NCBI RefSeq assembly: GCF_001005725.1 | Contig: NZ_LBIC01000020.1 | Coordinates: 60,072 to 124,071, forward strand | Source: Sphingobium chungbukense | GTDB lineage: Bacteria > Pseudomonadota > Alphaproteobacteria > Sphingomonadales > Sphingomonadaceae | DNA: 64,000 nucleotides | Direction of reading: 5' to 3' | Shown here: positions 19,943-28,900 of the stretch, in pieces | Numbering within the stretch: the first letter of the stretch is position 1 | How the letters are laid out: every line of letters begins with the position of its first letter | Translations under genes and position numbers: made by a program | The notes under the pieces: model-generated | Database searches by the model: none | Seen by the model: only the letters and a program-made list of their open reading frames with translations | What the model was told of the DNA's origin: nothing

Positions 19943-20137
19943 TTATTCCTCCCGGGCGCCCGGCACCCCGTGCCCAGCATGTTCATCGTTCCTGGTTTCA
20001 TCGCAGCATGACTTGCCGTCCTTGCAGGGGTCGGTGCCCTCTTTGCAGCAGGGCGCGTCTGCGCAGCAGCCGGCCGCGAACGCGGTGGCGGGAACGGCTA
20101 GGGCAAGCGCCGCGCCCATGATCGAAATCATCTTCAT
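19943..20137 (-). CDS. Small Cys-rich exported metal-binding peptide
   Basis: A 64-residue product with a signal peptide (MKMISIMGAALALAVPATAFA) and a mature part of about 42 residues with seven cysteines (GCCADAPCCKEG, DPCKDGKSCCDE) and two His near the end. Its cysteine pairs resemble metallothionein-like or periplasmic copper-binding peptides. The ATG at 20135-20137 overlaps the stop of the upstream frameshifted gene in ATGA. It lies in a minus-strand group led by the glutaredoxin-MauE gene and probably controlled by the MerR operator at 21374-21389. No family name is known to me. Confidence 0.7.
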   Translation of the reverse strand: MKMISIMGAALALAVPATAFAAGCCADAPCCKEGTDPCKDGKSCCDETRNDEHAGHGVPGAREE

Positions 20138-20521
20138 TGTATAGCTCCGTGAATGCGTTTGGTCGTTCCGTGCGGTTGGACGCAGGCAATTCGCGGAGGG
20201 GGTGGAGCCGGCCCGTGGGAGACACCGGCGAGCTTTGCCAGGATTGATGCCGCTGGATGGGTCTTGGCGAATAGCATCTCGGCAAAGATGGCTGCGGCAG
20301 TGTCGGGAATGGCGGCGCAGAGCCCGCAGAAGGCGGTGTCGGCTTTGAGCGGCCTGTGCGGCTGCGCCGGCATGCCGGCGCAGTGCAAATCCGATGCGGC
20401 CGCCATCCTCGAGGGGGCCGCGGTCGCTGCGCATCCCGCGCTTATGCCAGGGAACAAGCCCGATGGCGACCAGCGCCAGCAGCAGGAGCTTCACAACGGA
20501 TCGGGGCGGGATGTGCGCCAT
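20134..20521 (-). pseudogene. DUF2946-like exported protein, single frameshift
   Basis: An ATG at 20519-20521 with GGAGAGAGG six bases upstream opens a frame beginning MAHIPPRSVVKLLLLALVAIG, a signal/anchor helix. After LVP the original frame becomes Arg-rich nonsense, while the next frame reads GISAGCAATAAPSRM, DLHCAGMPAQP, AFCGLCAAIPDTAAAIFAEM and PAPPPPRIA, resembling DUF2946 proteins. Removing one C from CCC near 20455 joins the two. The downstream frame ends in an ATGA overlap with the Cys-rich gene, which supports it as the true coding frame. It is either a one-base insertion mutation or a homopolymer sequencing error. DUF2946 identity is moderate. Confidence 0.5.
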
Positions 20522-20565
20522 GCCCTCTCTCCAGGATCGCGGCCGCAAAACGGCAGCCAAGCCGG

Positions 20566-21321
20566 TCACATCGCGCCTCCAGGAGTGACCATCCAGGCCG
20601 CCATCGCGATCATCATCAGGTTCTCGGTGAGCGACACAAAGCCGAGCGGCACCTTGGTGGCCCCGCCAACGCAGGCGCACTTCAACTCGCGCCGATCAAT
20701 GTAGACGGCCTTGAAGACAGATGCGGCGCCGACCGTGCCGATGAACAGTGCGACCGGCACCGATAGCCAGGTCATCACTCCAGCAAGCATCAGGACGCCA
20801 GCCAGTCCTTCGGCGAAAGGATAGACGTAACTGTAGGGCACCCAGCGTCGCGCGAGCAGGTCGTAATTGAGGAACATCGTCGAGAAGCCCTCGATGTCCT
20901 GAAGCTTGAGGAGAGCCAGAACGCACATGCTCAAAGCGATGAACCATTCGATCGCGCGGACCGAGAAAACTGTGCCAGACACGGCGTGGCTCGCAGCGAG
21001 CGCCATGAGCGCGGTCATCGCGAAAACGGCCACCACCGGTTTGTAGCTGGTGGAGCCAGGGTCGGGCACGGATTTGCCGAAAAAGCGCCGCAGGTCATCA
21101 TAGCCGCCGACGCGCTCGCCTCCGATGAAAGTCTGCGGCGTCGTCTGGACCCCGTTCTCAGCCTTGAAGGCGTCAGCCTCCTCTCGCGTTTGCAACCAAT
21201 GGTCGTCGACCTCATAGCCGTGGCTCTTAAGCAGATGCCTGGCCTTCAGGCCGTAGGGGCATATATGCTGCGGCATCACCATGCGGTGCAGGGCCGCGCG
21301 CTTGATCGTCCGGGTAATCAT
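20566..21321 (-). CDS. Glutaredoxin-MauE fusion membrane protein
   Basis: A 251-residue protein combining an N-terminal glutaredoxin-like domain (residues 1-85: CPYGLKARHLL, TTPQTFIGGERVGGYDDL) with a five-helix MauE/DoxX-type membrane domain (segments near 95-115, 122-140, 165-185, 188-208, 228-246). The active site is Cys-Pro-Tyr-Gly, so it has one Cys where dithiol relatives have CPYC; a CAC pair lies in a loop near residue 214. Such fusions are found with mercury or copper resistance genes and probably handle thiol or redox chemistry at the inner membrane. It is the first gene behind the MerR-type promoter at 21365-21395 and is followed by the DUF2946-like and Cys-rich genes. Confidence 0.82.
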   Translation of the reverse strand: MITRTIKRAALHRMVMPQHICPYGLKARHLLKSHGYEVDDHWLQTREEADAFKAENGVQTTPQTFIGGERVGGYDDLRRFFGKSVPDPGSTSYKPVVAVFAMTALMALAASHAVSGTVFSVRAIEWFIALSMCVLALLKLQDIEGFSTMFLNYDLLARRWVPYSYVYPFAEGLAGVLMLAGVMTWLSVPVALFIGTVGAASVFKAVYIDRRELKCACVGGATKVPLGFVSLTENLMMIAMAAWMVTPGGAM

Positions 21322-21364
21322 GGGAGTGGTTATTTGGAACTCGTCATCTGATCATTCCCGTACC

Positions 21365-21395
21365 ATATAGGATCCGTACCACAGTACGGAGTCAA
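21365..21395 (-). promoter_or_regulatory. MerR-type promoter/operator for the glutaredoxin-MauE operon
   Basis: On the minus strand TTGACT (-35, 21390-21395) and CTATAT (-10, 21365-21370) are separated by 19 bases, the over-long spacer that MerR-family activators untwist. The spacer contains a perfect inverted repeat, CCGTAC-CACA-GTACGG (21374-21389). The site lies just upstream of the divergent merR gene (21401) and 44 bases from the glutaredoxin-MauE start. Confidence 0.8.
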
Positions 21396-21400
21396 GACCT

Positions 21401-21784
21401 ATGTCGTTCACGATCGGTGGCCTCGCTGCGGCAGGCGGCGTCGGTGTCGAGACGGTCCGCTATTATCAGCGGCGCGGCCTTATGATCGAGCCTGACCGAC
21501 AGGGCGGCGTTCGACGCTACGACGCTGCGGACCTGCGGCGGTTGCGGTTCATCCGCTCGGCGCAGACTGCCGGGTTCACGCTGGAAGAGATTGGCGAGCT
21601 ACTCCAGCTCGATTCAGTTGATGACCGGCCCCGCGCGCGCGAACTCGCGAAAGCCCGCATCGCAGCCCTGGACGTGAAGATCAGCGAAATGCAGCAAGCT
21701 CGCGCGGCACTTTCCCGACTGGCCGACGCCTGCGGCCGTCAAAAGACGGGAGCCTGTCCGATCATTACCGCATTCGAAAGCTGA
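21401..21784 (+). CDS. MerR-family metal-responsive transcriptional regulator
   Basis: A 127-residue regulator. The N-terminal winged helix is typical of MerR (FTIGGLAAAGGVGVETVRYYQRRGLM, RRYDAADLRRLRFIRSAQTAGFTLEEIGELL), followed by the dimerisation helix and a C-terminal metal loop (CGRQKTGACPII). With the Cys of the loop and no Cys at the usual MerR position near residue 80, the sensed metal could be Cu, Hg or another soft metal; MerR proper uses three Cys, so mercury is less certain. It is divergent from the glutaredoxin-MauE gene and sits against a classic 19-bp-spacer operator. The ATG at 21401 lies about 11 bases from the operator, so it may autoregulate. Confidence 0.88.
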   Translation: MSFTIGGLAAAGGVGVETVRYYQRRGLMIEPDRQGGVRRYDAADLRRLRFIRSAQTAGFTLEEIGELLQLDSVDDRPRARELAKARIAALDVKISEMQQARAALSRLADACGRQKTGACPIITAFES

Positions 21785-22073
21785 GATGGCATCCAATCAT
21801 TTGCGTCCTTTTCGCAGCGGCTGCGATTATCCTGCAAGGTGAATGGCCCGCTTGTCGGGCGGCCCTTCAAGAAGGGCGGTTGCTTGCGGCAAGTCTCGCG
21901 CAATGCTTGTCCCATCGCCTGTCCCTGTCCCATCGCCTGTCCGCGGGTCACGCGTGAAGCGCACGAAACTCGTGTTGCGCGTCGGCTGGACCTGATAGTC
22001 TCGATCATCGGCCATCTTCATGCGCCGGCCGACAGAGAGACTCCATGTGCTCCCGCCTTTTTCGGAGGATTGC

Positions 22074-22169
22074 ATGGTGCGCGACATTTCTTCATTGATG
22101 GATCTGCTTGCCGTCTCGGCCGTTTTTCTTCTCTTCCTGGGCTGGCGCATCTTCGGGAGACGGCGCTGA
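22074..22169 (+). CDS. Small membrane peptide of 31 residues
   Basis: ATG at 22074 with GGAGG (22064-22068) five bases upstream opens a 31-codon frame ending TGA at 22167-22169. The peptide starts MVRDISSLMDLLAVSA and has one hydrophobic helix (residues 8-26), ending GWRIFGRRR, a positive-inside anchor. It has no detectable relative by eye but has the ribosome binding site, length and topology of genuine bacterial small membrane proteins. It lies between merR and the CDP-alcohol phosphatidyltransferase, about 60 bases before the recognisable part of that gene, and might be co-transcribed with it. Function unknown. Confidence 0.5.
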   Translation: MVRDISSLMDLLAVSAVFLLFLGWRIFGRRR

Positions 22170-22228
22170 CCAGAGCTGCCTCACCCCCATGCGAACGCTC
22201 AGCCGGGCGTGCGCCGCCCTTACAGAAG

Positions 22229-22924
22229 ATATCCGTCATTCTGGATCACTCGACCCCGGCTCTCAGCCGAATCCAGCAGAACTGGCTCGCGGCAAAAGAG
22301 CGGCAGCTTCTCACATGGCTGTGCGCCCGCATGCCCGACTCGGTGACCCCCGATCGCCTGACCGCCACCGGCATGGCGGGCGCCGCGCTTGTCTTTTCAG
22401 GCTATGCCGCGAGCAATCTCTCGGCCTGGTGGCTGCTCCTCGCGATCGGCGGCTATGGCCTTCAGTGGTTTGGCGACTCCATGGATGGAAGCCTCGCGCG
22501 CTATCGACGGATCGAGCGGCCATCCTATGGATATTTCATCGATCACAGTTGCGACGGGCTGGCGACCTTGCTGATCCTGACCGGCATTGGCCTTAGCCCC
22601 TTCGTGGCGATGGATGTCGCGCTTCTTGCGCTCGCAGGATATCTTCTTCTCTCGATCCATGCCTTCCTGTCCGCGCGCGTGCTCGGTGAATTCAAACTCT
22701 CCTATCTGCAAGCCGGCCCAACCGAGCTGAGGCTGATGCTGATCGGTCTGACCATCATGATGATGGTCCTTGGGACGGGGCGGGGATATTTCGGCGCCTG
22801 GTCGGGTTTTGATCTTTTCGTGGCAACGGCGGGCATCATCCTGATCATGCTCTTCATCATCCAGACACTGGTGACCGGAAAAAGGCTCGCAAAGTCGGAG
22901 GCCGCGGCAAGGACGGGCGTATAG
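22229..22924 (+). CDS. CDP-alcohol phosphatidyltransferase family membrane enzyme
   Basis: About 230 residues with the family signature DSMDGSLARYRR and GYFIDHSCD (D-x2-DG-x2-AR-x8-G-x3-D-x3-D), whose aspartates bind metal and activate the CDP-linked substrate, plus six hydrophobic segments. It would transfer a phosphatidyl or similar group to an alcohol in phospholipid synthesis; the alcohol cannot be told. The start is unresolved: recognisable sequence begins at about 22229 (KISVILDHS) but no ATG, GTG or TTG is in frame nearby. The only upstream options are an ATG at 21839 and a TTG at 21884, which would add about 130 unrelated residues and cover a good small gene. The next internal ATG (22331) would cut into the conserved N-terminus. 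Confidence 0.8.
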   Translation: MSVILDHSTPALSRIQQNWLAAKERQLLTWLCARMPDSVTPDRLTATGMAGAALVFSGYAASNLSAWWLLLAIGGYGLQWFGDSMDGSLARYRRIERPSYGYFIDHSCDGLATLLILTGIGLSPFVAMDVALLALAGYLLLSIHAFLSARVLGEFKLSYLQAGPTELRLMLIGLTIMMMVLGTGRGYFGAWSGFDLFVATAGIILIMLFIIQTLVTGKRLAKSEAAARTGV

Positions 22925-22997
22925 GCCTGCGCGCGCGCAAAGCGGGCGAGCCGAAGAATGCCATCACAGGAACAGCCCCAGGGCTTCAAGGAGAATC

Positions 22998-23201
22998 ATG
23001 ATGCCCAGCCTCTCTGGCTTTTCGATCGATGCAGATGGAGAAACCTATCGTCTGCGCCTCACGCTCGAGAATGGCTCTGCGTTCGACATTGCCGTTTCGC
23101 CAGAGCAGCTCGACCTGCTCGCCGAGGAAATCGACCGTCGCCTGGACATGGACCTGCCAGCGCCGCTGCCTGATCTCCAGGGCAGGGTCGGGTCACCCTG
23201 A
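22998..23201 (+). CDS. Small hypothetical protein of 67 residues
   Basis: ATG at 22998 (a second ATG follows directly) with AAGGAG eight bases upstream. The acidic product MMPSLSGFSIDADGETYRL has alternating strand-like segments followed by a helix (SPEQLDLLAEEIDRRLDM). No family is recognised. Clear ribosome binding site, good codon choice and 70 nt distance from the phosphatidyltransferase stop support a real gene. Position between a membrane enzyme and a signalling operon gives no functional hint. Confidence 0.65.
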   Translation: MMPSLSGFSIDADGETYRLRLTLENGSAFDIAVSPEQLDLLAEEIDRRLDMDLPAPLPDLQGRVGSP

Positions 23202-23361
23202 CCGCACACCCTTCTGCCTTCATGGCTCCCGATGCCGATTGCAGGGAGCAGGCGGTCCTGCCAGCCAGGGAAAGTTCCGGACGGCGCGCGATGCGGTCAG
23301 CCAACGGCGGGAGCCTTGAGGGGTAGGGCCTCCCGATCGCGGACGCGCGCCTGATCCGCCA

Positions 23362-24498
23362 TCATCCTGGCGTCAGGCAAAGACGGAACGTGCTGCCCTC
23401 TCCAGGCGCGCTCGATTTGAGGGCGATCGTCCCGCCATGGAGCTCCACGAGCTGCCGGACGAGCGCCAGGCCGATGCCGAGCCCTTCATGGCCGGCGCTG
23501 TTGACATCCTTCACCTGCGTGAACAGGTCGAAGATATGGGCCTGCTTGTCGGCCGGGATGCCGATGCCGTTATCGGCAACCTCTATCACAATCTGGCCGT
23601 CGATCATCGCTGCTGCGAGCTGGACCCTGCCGCCAGTGGGTGTGTACTTGGCGGCATTGTTGAGCAGGTTCGTGACGATCTGGGCAAGCCGCGCATGGTC
23701 GGCCTCCAGCCAGATCGGCTCGGGCGGGATGTCGAGAACCAGCTCATGGTCTCCGGCATCGATCTGCGGCTGGCTCGATTCTATCGCGAAGGAAAGGACA
23801 TCCTGGAGGCGCAGCCGCTCCTTCCTCAAGGATATCTTGCCCTGGTCGAGCCGGGCGACGTCGAGGAGATCCTCGATGAGGCGGGAGAGGTGCCTCACAT
23901 GCCGCTCCATCTGGTTGCGCACGTCCCGGGCAGCGGGCGTGCCATCGCGCTTTTCCAGCAGATGCAGCCCGGCCGTGAGCGCCATGATGGGATTGCGCAA
24001 TTCGTGCCCGAGAATGGCAAGAAAGCGGTTCTTGTGCTGGTCGGCGGCCTGGAGCGCCCTTGTCATGGCCTCGAGCTCGTCCCGCTGGGCCGTGACGTGC
24101 CGGCGCTGTTCGTGAAGGTCGAAGAACACGGCCGCCTTCGAGCGCAATATGTCGCCCTCTATGGGCTTGTGAATGAAATCGACCGCGCCCGCTTCATAAC
24201 CGCGGAAGCGGCGCTGGCGGTCGGCGCTGCCGGCCGTCAGGAAGATGATGGGAATATGGCGCGTGCGCTCGCTTCCCCGCATGAACTCGGCAAGCTGAAA
24301 CCCGTCCATGCCGGGCATTTGCACGTCCAGGAATGCAAGGGCTACATCATGGACGAGCAGCAGTTCGAGCGCCTCGTCGCCCGACCGGGCCTTGAGGCAG
24401 ACAAGCCCCTCGCGCCGCAGAAGCGCCTCGAGTGCGACCAGATTCTCGTCGAGATCATCGACAAGCAGGCAGTAGAGGAGATTCTTGTCGGGACTCAT
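23362..24498 (-). CDS. Receiver-histidine kinase hybrid
   Basis: A 378-residue soluble signalling protein. An N-terminal receiver domain (residues 8-125; phospho-acceptor Asp in ALAFLDVQMPG, conserved Lys in FIHKPIE) is followed by a short coiled coil (130-158), a HisKA domain with ILGHELRNPIMAL (the phospho-His) and an HATPase domain with NLLNNAAKYTPTGG (N box), DNGIGIP (G1) and GHEGLGIGLAL (G2). It is the last gene of a four-gene minus-strand operon and overlaps the CheB gene by 4 nt (ATGA). The receiver-before-kinase order suggests it receives phosphate or binding input from the upstream CHASE3 hybrid kinase. Target unknown. Confidence 0.9.
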   Translation of the reverse strand: MSPDKNLLYCLLVDDLDENLVALEALLRREGLVCLKARSGDEALELLLVHDVALAFLDVQMPGMDGFQLAEFMRGSERTRHIPIIFLTAGSADRQRRFRGYEAGAVDFIHKPIEGDILRSKAAVFFDLHEQRRHVTAQRDELEAMTRALQAADQHKNRFLAILGHELRNPIMALTAGLHLLEKRDGTPAARDVRNQMERHVRHLSRLIEDLLDVARLDQGKISLRKERLRLQDVLSFAIESSQPQIDAGDHELVLDIPPEPIWLEADHARLAQIVTNLLNNAAKYTPTGGRVQLAAAMIDGQIVIEVADNGIGIPADKQAHIFDLFTQVKDVNSAGHEGLGIGLALVRQLVELHGGTIALKSSAPGEGSTFRLCLTPG

Positions 24499-25067
24499 GT
24501 CGCGGTCAGTTCCAGCAGGAGGGATATAATGCCGTCAAGGTCAGCTTGCCTTGCCGCCGGACAGGCCGCCAGGGCCGCCCGCGGCATCGTGGGCACCAGA
24601 GCCGTCGCGGGATCCTGAACGATTCCCATGCCGCCCGCCTCGACCACCGCCTTGAGGCCGCTGGCGCCGTCCTGGTTGGCGCCGGTAAGGACGATCCCGA
24701 CCAGGCCGGTACCAAAGGCATCGGCCGCGCTTTCAAACAGAACATCGATCGCCGGCCGGCTGTGATGAACAGGCTCGTCGGACGACAAGGACAGCGAACC
24801 ATCCGCTTCCACCAGAAGATGATAGTCCGAAGGTGCGAAATAGATGGTGCCCGGGCACGTCTCTTCCTTGTCCTCAGCCTCCTTGACCCTGAGGCGGCAT
24901 CGCGTCTGGAAAAGGGAAACCAGTGAGTTTCCGCGATCGCGGGGCACATGAACGACGACCAGGACGGGCAGGCGATAGCCTGCCGGAAGGGCGGGAAGGA
25001 TCTGGAGCAGGGCCTCCACCGCGCCCGCCGAGGCCCCTATCGCCACTGCGCTTGGCTCCTCCCTCAT
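24495..25067 (-). CDS. CheB-type methylesterase domain protein without receiver
   Basis: A 190-residue protein that is just the CheB catalytic domain: Ser in IGASAGAVEAL, His in VVVHVPRDRGN and Asp in GANQDGASG form the triad. The usual N-terminal receiver domain is absent, so it is not switched by direct phosphorylation. CheB removes methyl groups from glutamate esters on chemoreceptors, yet no chemoreceptor or CheA lies in the window; it is paired with a CheR (overlap 4 nt) and two hybrid kinases. This suggests reversible methylation of a kinase coiled coil or a stress-signalling protein instead, as in other alphaproteobacterial CheB/CheR-kinase modules. Confidence 0.88.
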   Translation of the reverse strand: MREEPSAVAIGASAGAVEALLQILPALPAGYRLPVLVVVHVPRDRGNSLVSLFQTRCRLRVKEAEDKEETCPGTIYFAPSDYHLLVEADGSLSLSSDEPVHHSRPAIDVLFESAADAFGTGLVGIVLTGANQDGASGLKAVVEAGGMGIVQDPATALVPTMPRAALAACPAARQADLDGIISLLLELTAT

Positions 25068-25906
25068 GTCTCGTTCCTCCGGTAGATTTTCTCCTCGCGG
25101 ATGAAATCGGTAAAGGCATCGGCATGGCGCGAGAAACGCAGGCTCTCCTTGGAGCCCAGGCCCAGAAATCCTTTGCGGGCGAGCGATTCCCTGAACAGGC
25201 CTATCGCCCGATCCTGCAGATCGCGGTCGAAATAAATGAGGACGTTGCGGCAGGAGATGAGATGCATCTCCGCAAAGACGGCGTCGGTGACGAGGCTGTG
25301 ATCGGAAAAGACGACCCGCTCGCGCAACCCGGCATCGAACGCCGCACGCCCGTAATCGGCGCGATAATAATCCGAAAGCGAGGAGCGGGCGCCTGATTTC
25401 TGATGGTTCTGCGTGAAATTGCGGACCTGGTCGAGCGGATAGACGCCTGCCTGCGCCACCTTGAGGGCCTCGGGATTGATGTCGGTCGCATAAAAGATCG
25501 TGCGCTGGTCAAGCCCCTCTTCACGGAACAGGATCGCGAGCGAATAGAGTTCCTCGCCGTTGCTGCAGCCCGCGACCCAGACCTTGAGAGAGGGATAGGT
25601 GCGCAGGTGCGGCAGGACCTGCTCGCGAAGCGCCCGGAAATAGGAGGGATCCCGGAACATCTCGCTTACCTGCACGGTAAGGTAGTTCAACAGCCGCGGC
25701 AGCATGGCGGGATCGTGCAGGATGCTCTCCTGCATGCCTGAGATGCTGGCAAATCCAAGCTGCTGCCGCGCCTGGAGGAGACGCCGCTTGACCGAGGCGC
25801 GCGCATAGTGCCTGAAATCATAATGGTAACGCCGGTACACAGCTTCGAGCAGCAGCTGGATCTCGATATCCTCGGTGGCGTCCCGGCCGGTCACCGGGGC
25901 ATCCAT
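25064..25906 (-). CDS. CheR-type protein-glutamate methyltransferase
   Basis: A 280-residue CheR homologue. An N-terminal helical domain (residues 12-75, with FRHYARASVKRRLLQ) precedes the SAM-dependent fold with VWVAGCSNGEELYSLAIL (SAM binding), ATDINPEAL, and ISCRNVLIYFDRDLQDRA (NVL-type CheR motif). It would methylate glutamates using S-adenosylmethionine. No tetratricopeptide or pentapeptide tether is seen. The start at 25906 overlaps the end of the CHASE3 hybrid kinase by 16 nt; a longer frame is rejected because it runs further into that gene. It overlaps CheB by 4 nt. Confidence 0.9.
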   Translation of the reverse strand: MDAPVTGRDATEDIEIQLLLEAVYRRYHYDFRHYARASVKRRLLQARQQLGFASISGMQESILHDPAMLPRLLNYLTVQVSEMFRDPSYFRALREQVLPHLRTYPSLKVWVAGCSNGEELYSLAILFREEGLDQRTIFYATDINPEALKVAQAGVYPLDQVRNFTQNHQKSGARSSLSDYYRADYGRAAFDAGLRERVVFSDHSLVTDAVFAEMHLISCRNVLIYFDRDLQDRAIGLFRESLARKGFLGLGSKESLRFSRHADAFTDFIREEKIYRRNET

Positions 25907-28900
25907 ACACGAACGAGCGAGAGCAATTTGTCGACATCGATGGGCTTTGCCATGTAATCGTTGGCGCCCGCCTCCAGGCAGTGCTGCTGGTCGTCCGGCA
26001 TCGCCTTGGCCGTCAGCATGACGATCGGCAGCTTCGCCCATCGCGCGTCCGCCCTGATCAGCCGCGTCGCGGCCAATCCGTCCATGACCGGCATCATGAC
26101 GTCCATGAGCACCAGGTCGATGGCCCGCCCGGCCTCGGCCGAGGCCGCTTCCAGCGCGTTGATCGCCTCCTGGCCGTTGCGGGCGATCTCGATCAGCGCG
26201 CCGCGCGGCTCGAGGACGCTGCTGAGCGAATAGACATTGCGGATATCGTCCTCGACAAGAAGGATGCGGCGTCCCTCGAGCATGGCATCGCGATGCCGCG
26301 CCTTCTGGATCATCCGGCGCTGTTCAGGCGGAAGCTCGGCCACCACCTGGTGGAGAAACAGCGATACCTCGTCGAGAAGGCGTTCGGGCGATTTGGCGCC
26401 CTTGATGATGATCGAACTGGAGTAGCGCCGAAGCCTCTGCTCGTCGTCGGGCGAAAGATCGTGGCCGGTGTAGACGATGACAGGCGGGAATGCCCGGTCC
26501 TCATCCTGGCTCAGCGTCTCGAGCAAGGTGTAACCCGAAGTGTCGGGCAGCGTCAGGTCAAGCACCATGCAGTCGAAGCTTTCGCGGCGAAGCTGCTCGA
26601 GGCATTCGGCCGCCGTGCCGACGGCGACGGTTTCAACGTCGTCCGACAACAGCAGCTTGCCGACCGCTTCACGTTGAACGGGATCATCCTCCACGATCAG
26701 TACGCGCCGCATGCGGGTCGAGAGCTTGGCCTGGAGACCGGCGAGAACCTGCGCGAGCTCCTCACGCCTGACCGGCTTGACATGATAGCCTACGGCGCCC
26801 AGCGAAAGGGCGGTCTGGCTTTGATCGGCCGCGGAGATGACATGGATCGGGATATGCCGGGTCTCGTCGTCATGCTTGAGGCGGTCGAGCACCGTCAGCC
26901 CCGACTGGTCAGGCAGCCCGAGGTCAAGGACAATGGCACTGGGCCGGAACGTGCCTGCCAGGTCCACCGCTTCCCCGGCCGTCGTCGCGATGATGCACTG
27001 GAACCCCATTTCCCGGGACAGGTCGCGGACGATGGAGGCGAAGGCCTTGTCATCCTCGATGACGAGCAGCAGCTTGCGGTCGGCGGCGATCGAACCGCGA
27101 TCGTCCTCGATCGTCCAGTGCGGCGCGGGGACGGCCTGGGCTGCCGCGGACTGCGTCTGACCCTGGGGCGGGACGGTGGGGGAGACAGGCCTTGCCGTGG
27201 CTGTCTCCTCGACGCTTCGCGCGGTAACGCCCGCAGGATCGTATACGAGCGGAACGGTCAGCGTGAACGTGCTGCCCTTGCCAGGCTCGCTCTCAAGGCC
27301 GATCGCGCCTCCCAGCAGCCGGGCGAGTTCGCGCGAGATCGAGAGGCCAAGGCCAGTGCCGCCATATCTGCGGTTGATGGTGCCGTCGGCCTGCTGGAAC
27401 GCCTCGAAGATGCTCTGTTGCTGGTGGGGCGAAATGCCGATGCCGCTGTCCTCGACCGCAAAGGCGATCCGGCCGTCCGCCGTCGGCGCGATGGCGAGGC
27501 GAACGCCGCCACGCTCGGTGAACTTGAAGGCATTGGAGAGAAGGTTCCTCAGCACCTGTTCGATCCGCAGCCGGTCGGTCTCGAGCGCGCCTGGCGCTCC
27601 TTGTGCCAGGACAATCTCGAACGAGAGGCCGCGATCCTCGGCGATGGGGGTGAATTGTTGGCGGATATCGCCGGCGAGCCTCTGTACGGACACCGTCTCG
27701 GGCTGGATCTGCACATGGCCCGCCTCGATCTTGGACAGATCGAGGATATCGTTGATGAGGGTGAGCAGATCGTTGCCCGAGGATTCGATTGTCCGGGCAT
27801 ATCTGACCTGTTCGGCCGAGAGGCTGCCATCGGGATTGTCGCCCAGGAGCTTGGAGAGGATCAGCAATGAATTGAGCGGCGTGCGCAGCTCATGCGACAT
27901 GTTTGCGAGGAAGTCGGACTTGTATTGGCTTGCCTGTTCGAGTTCACGGGCCTTGAGCGCCAGGGACGCTGCCGATCGTTCGAGCTGATCGCGCTGGCTC
28001 TCCAGCGCCTGCGTCTGCTGCTCAAGCTCGCTGTTCGTCTGCTCGAGTTCGACCTGTTGCTGCTCGAGGCGCACCTGCGTTTCCTTAAGGGCGCGTCCCT
28101 GTTCCTCCAGTTCCTCATTGGATACGCGAAGCTCTTCGCTCTGGGCCTGCAGTTCGCCGGCCTGGCGCTGCGTCTCTTCCAGCGCATCCTGCAGTCTCGT
28201 CCGGAAGCGCGCCGAGCGCAGGGCCATGCCCATGCTTCCCGATGCCTGATCGAGAAAGTCGAGGATGCGCTCGTCGACCGGATCGAAAAAGCCCAGTTCC
28301 ATGACCGCGTTGACCTTGCCGTCCACCTTGCCCGGCACGATGACCAGATGTCGCGGCTGGTCACGTCCGAAGGCTGAACCGATGGTGAGATAGCGATCGG
28401 ACAGGTCGTGCAGGACAATGGGGTCACCGTCGGCGGCGACCTGTCCGAGCAATCCTTCCCCCAAGCCAAAGGCCGCGGGCATGTCGGCGTCGGGAGGCAC
28501 GCCAAGCGTCGCCACGCGCAGAAAGGTGCCGCCCTCGCCCTTGAAGAGCGCGCCGCCCTCGAAACCGAGATATCGGGACAGATAGGCAAGGATCGTCGTC
28601 CCCAGCGCTTCGACCGTCTGGTCCCCCTGCATCGCGTCGGCCAGGCCGAGCTGTCCTGCCTGCAACCATTCTTCCCGGACGCGGGCGCGGCTGTTGCGGC
28701 GCACGAGGATGAAGACGGCGATGGTGAGGCCCGCGCCCAGGAGCGCCGATATGAGGCTGCTGGTGACGGCCGTTCTCGAGGCGGTCGCCATTTCCCCGAT
28801 CCGCACCTGCCGCAGCCGCATCTCCTCGCCTGCCATCGTATCGAGCCGGGCGCGGATGGCATCCATCTCGATCTTGCCCCGGTCGCTCCTGACCGTTGCA

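Noticed and set aside
25981..27870. A 629-residue open frame on the plus strand
   Set aside because: It lies entirely opposite the CHASE3 hybrid kinase, whose domains are unmistakable; the frame has low-complexity composition and no domain.
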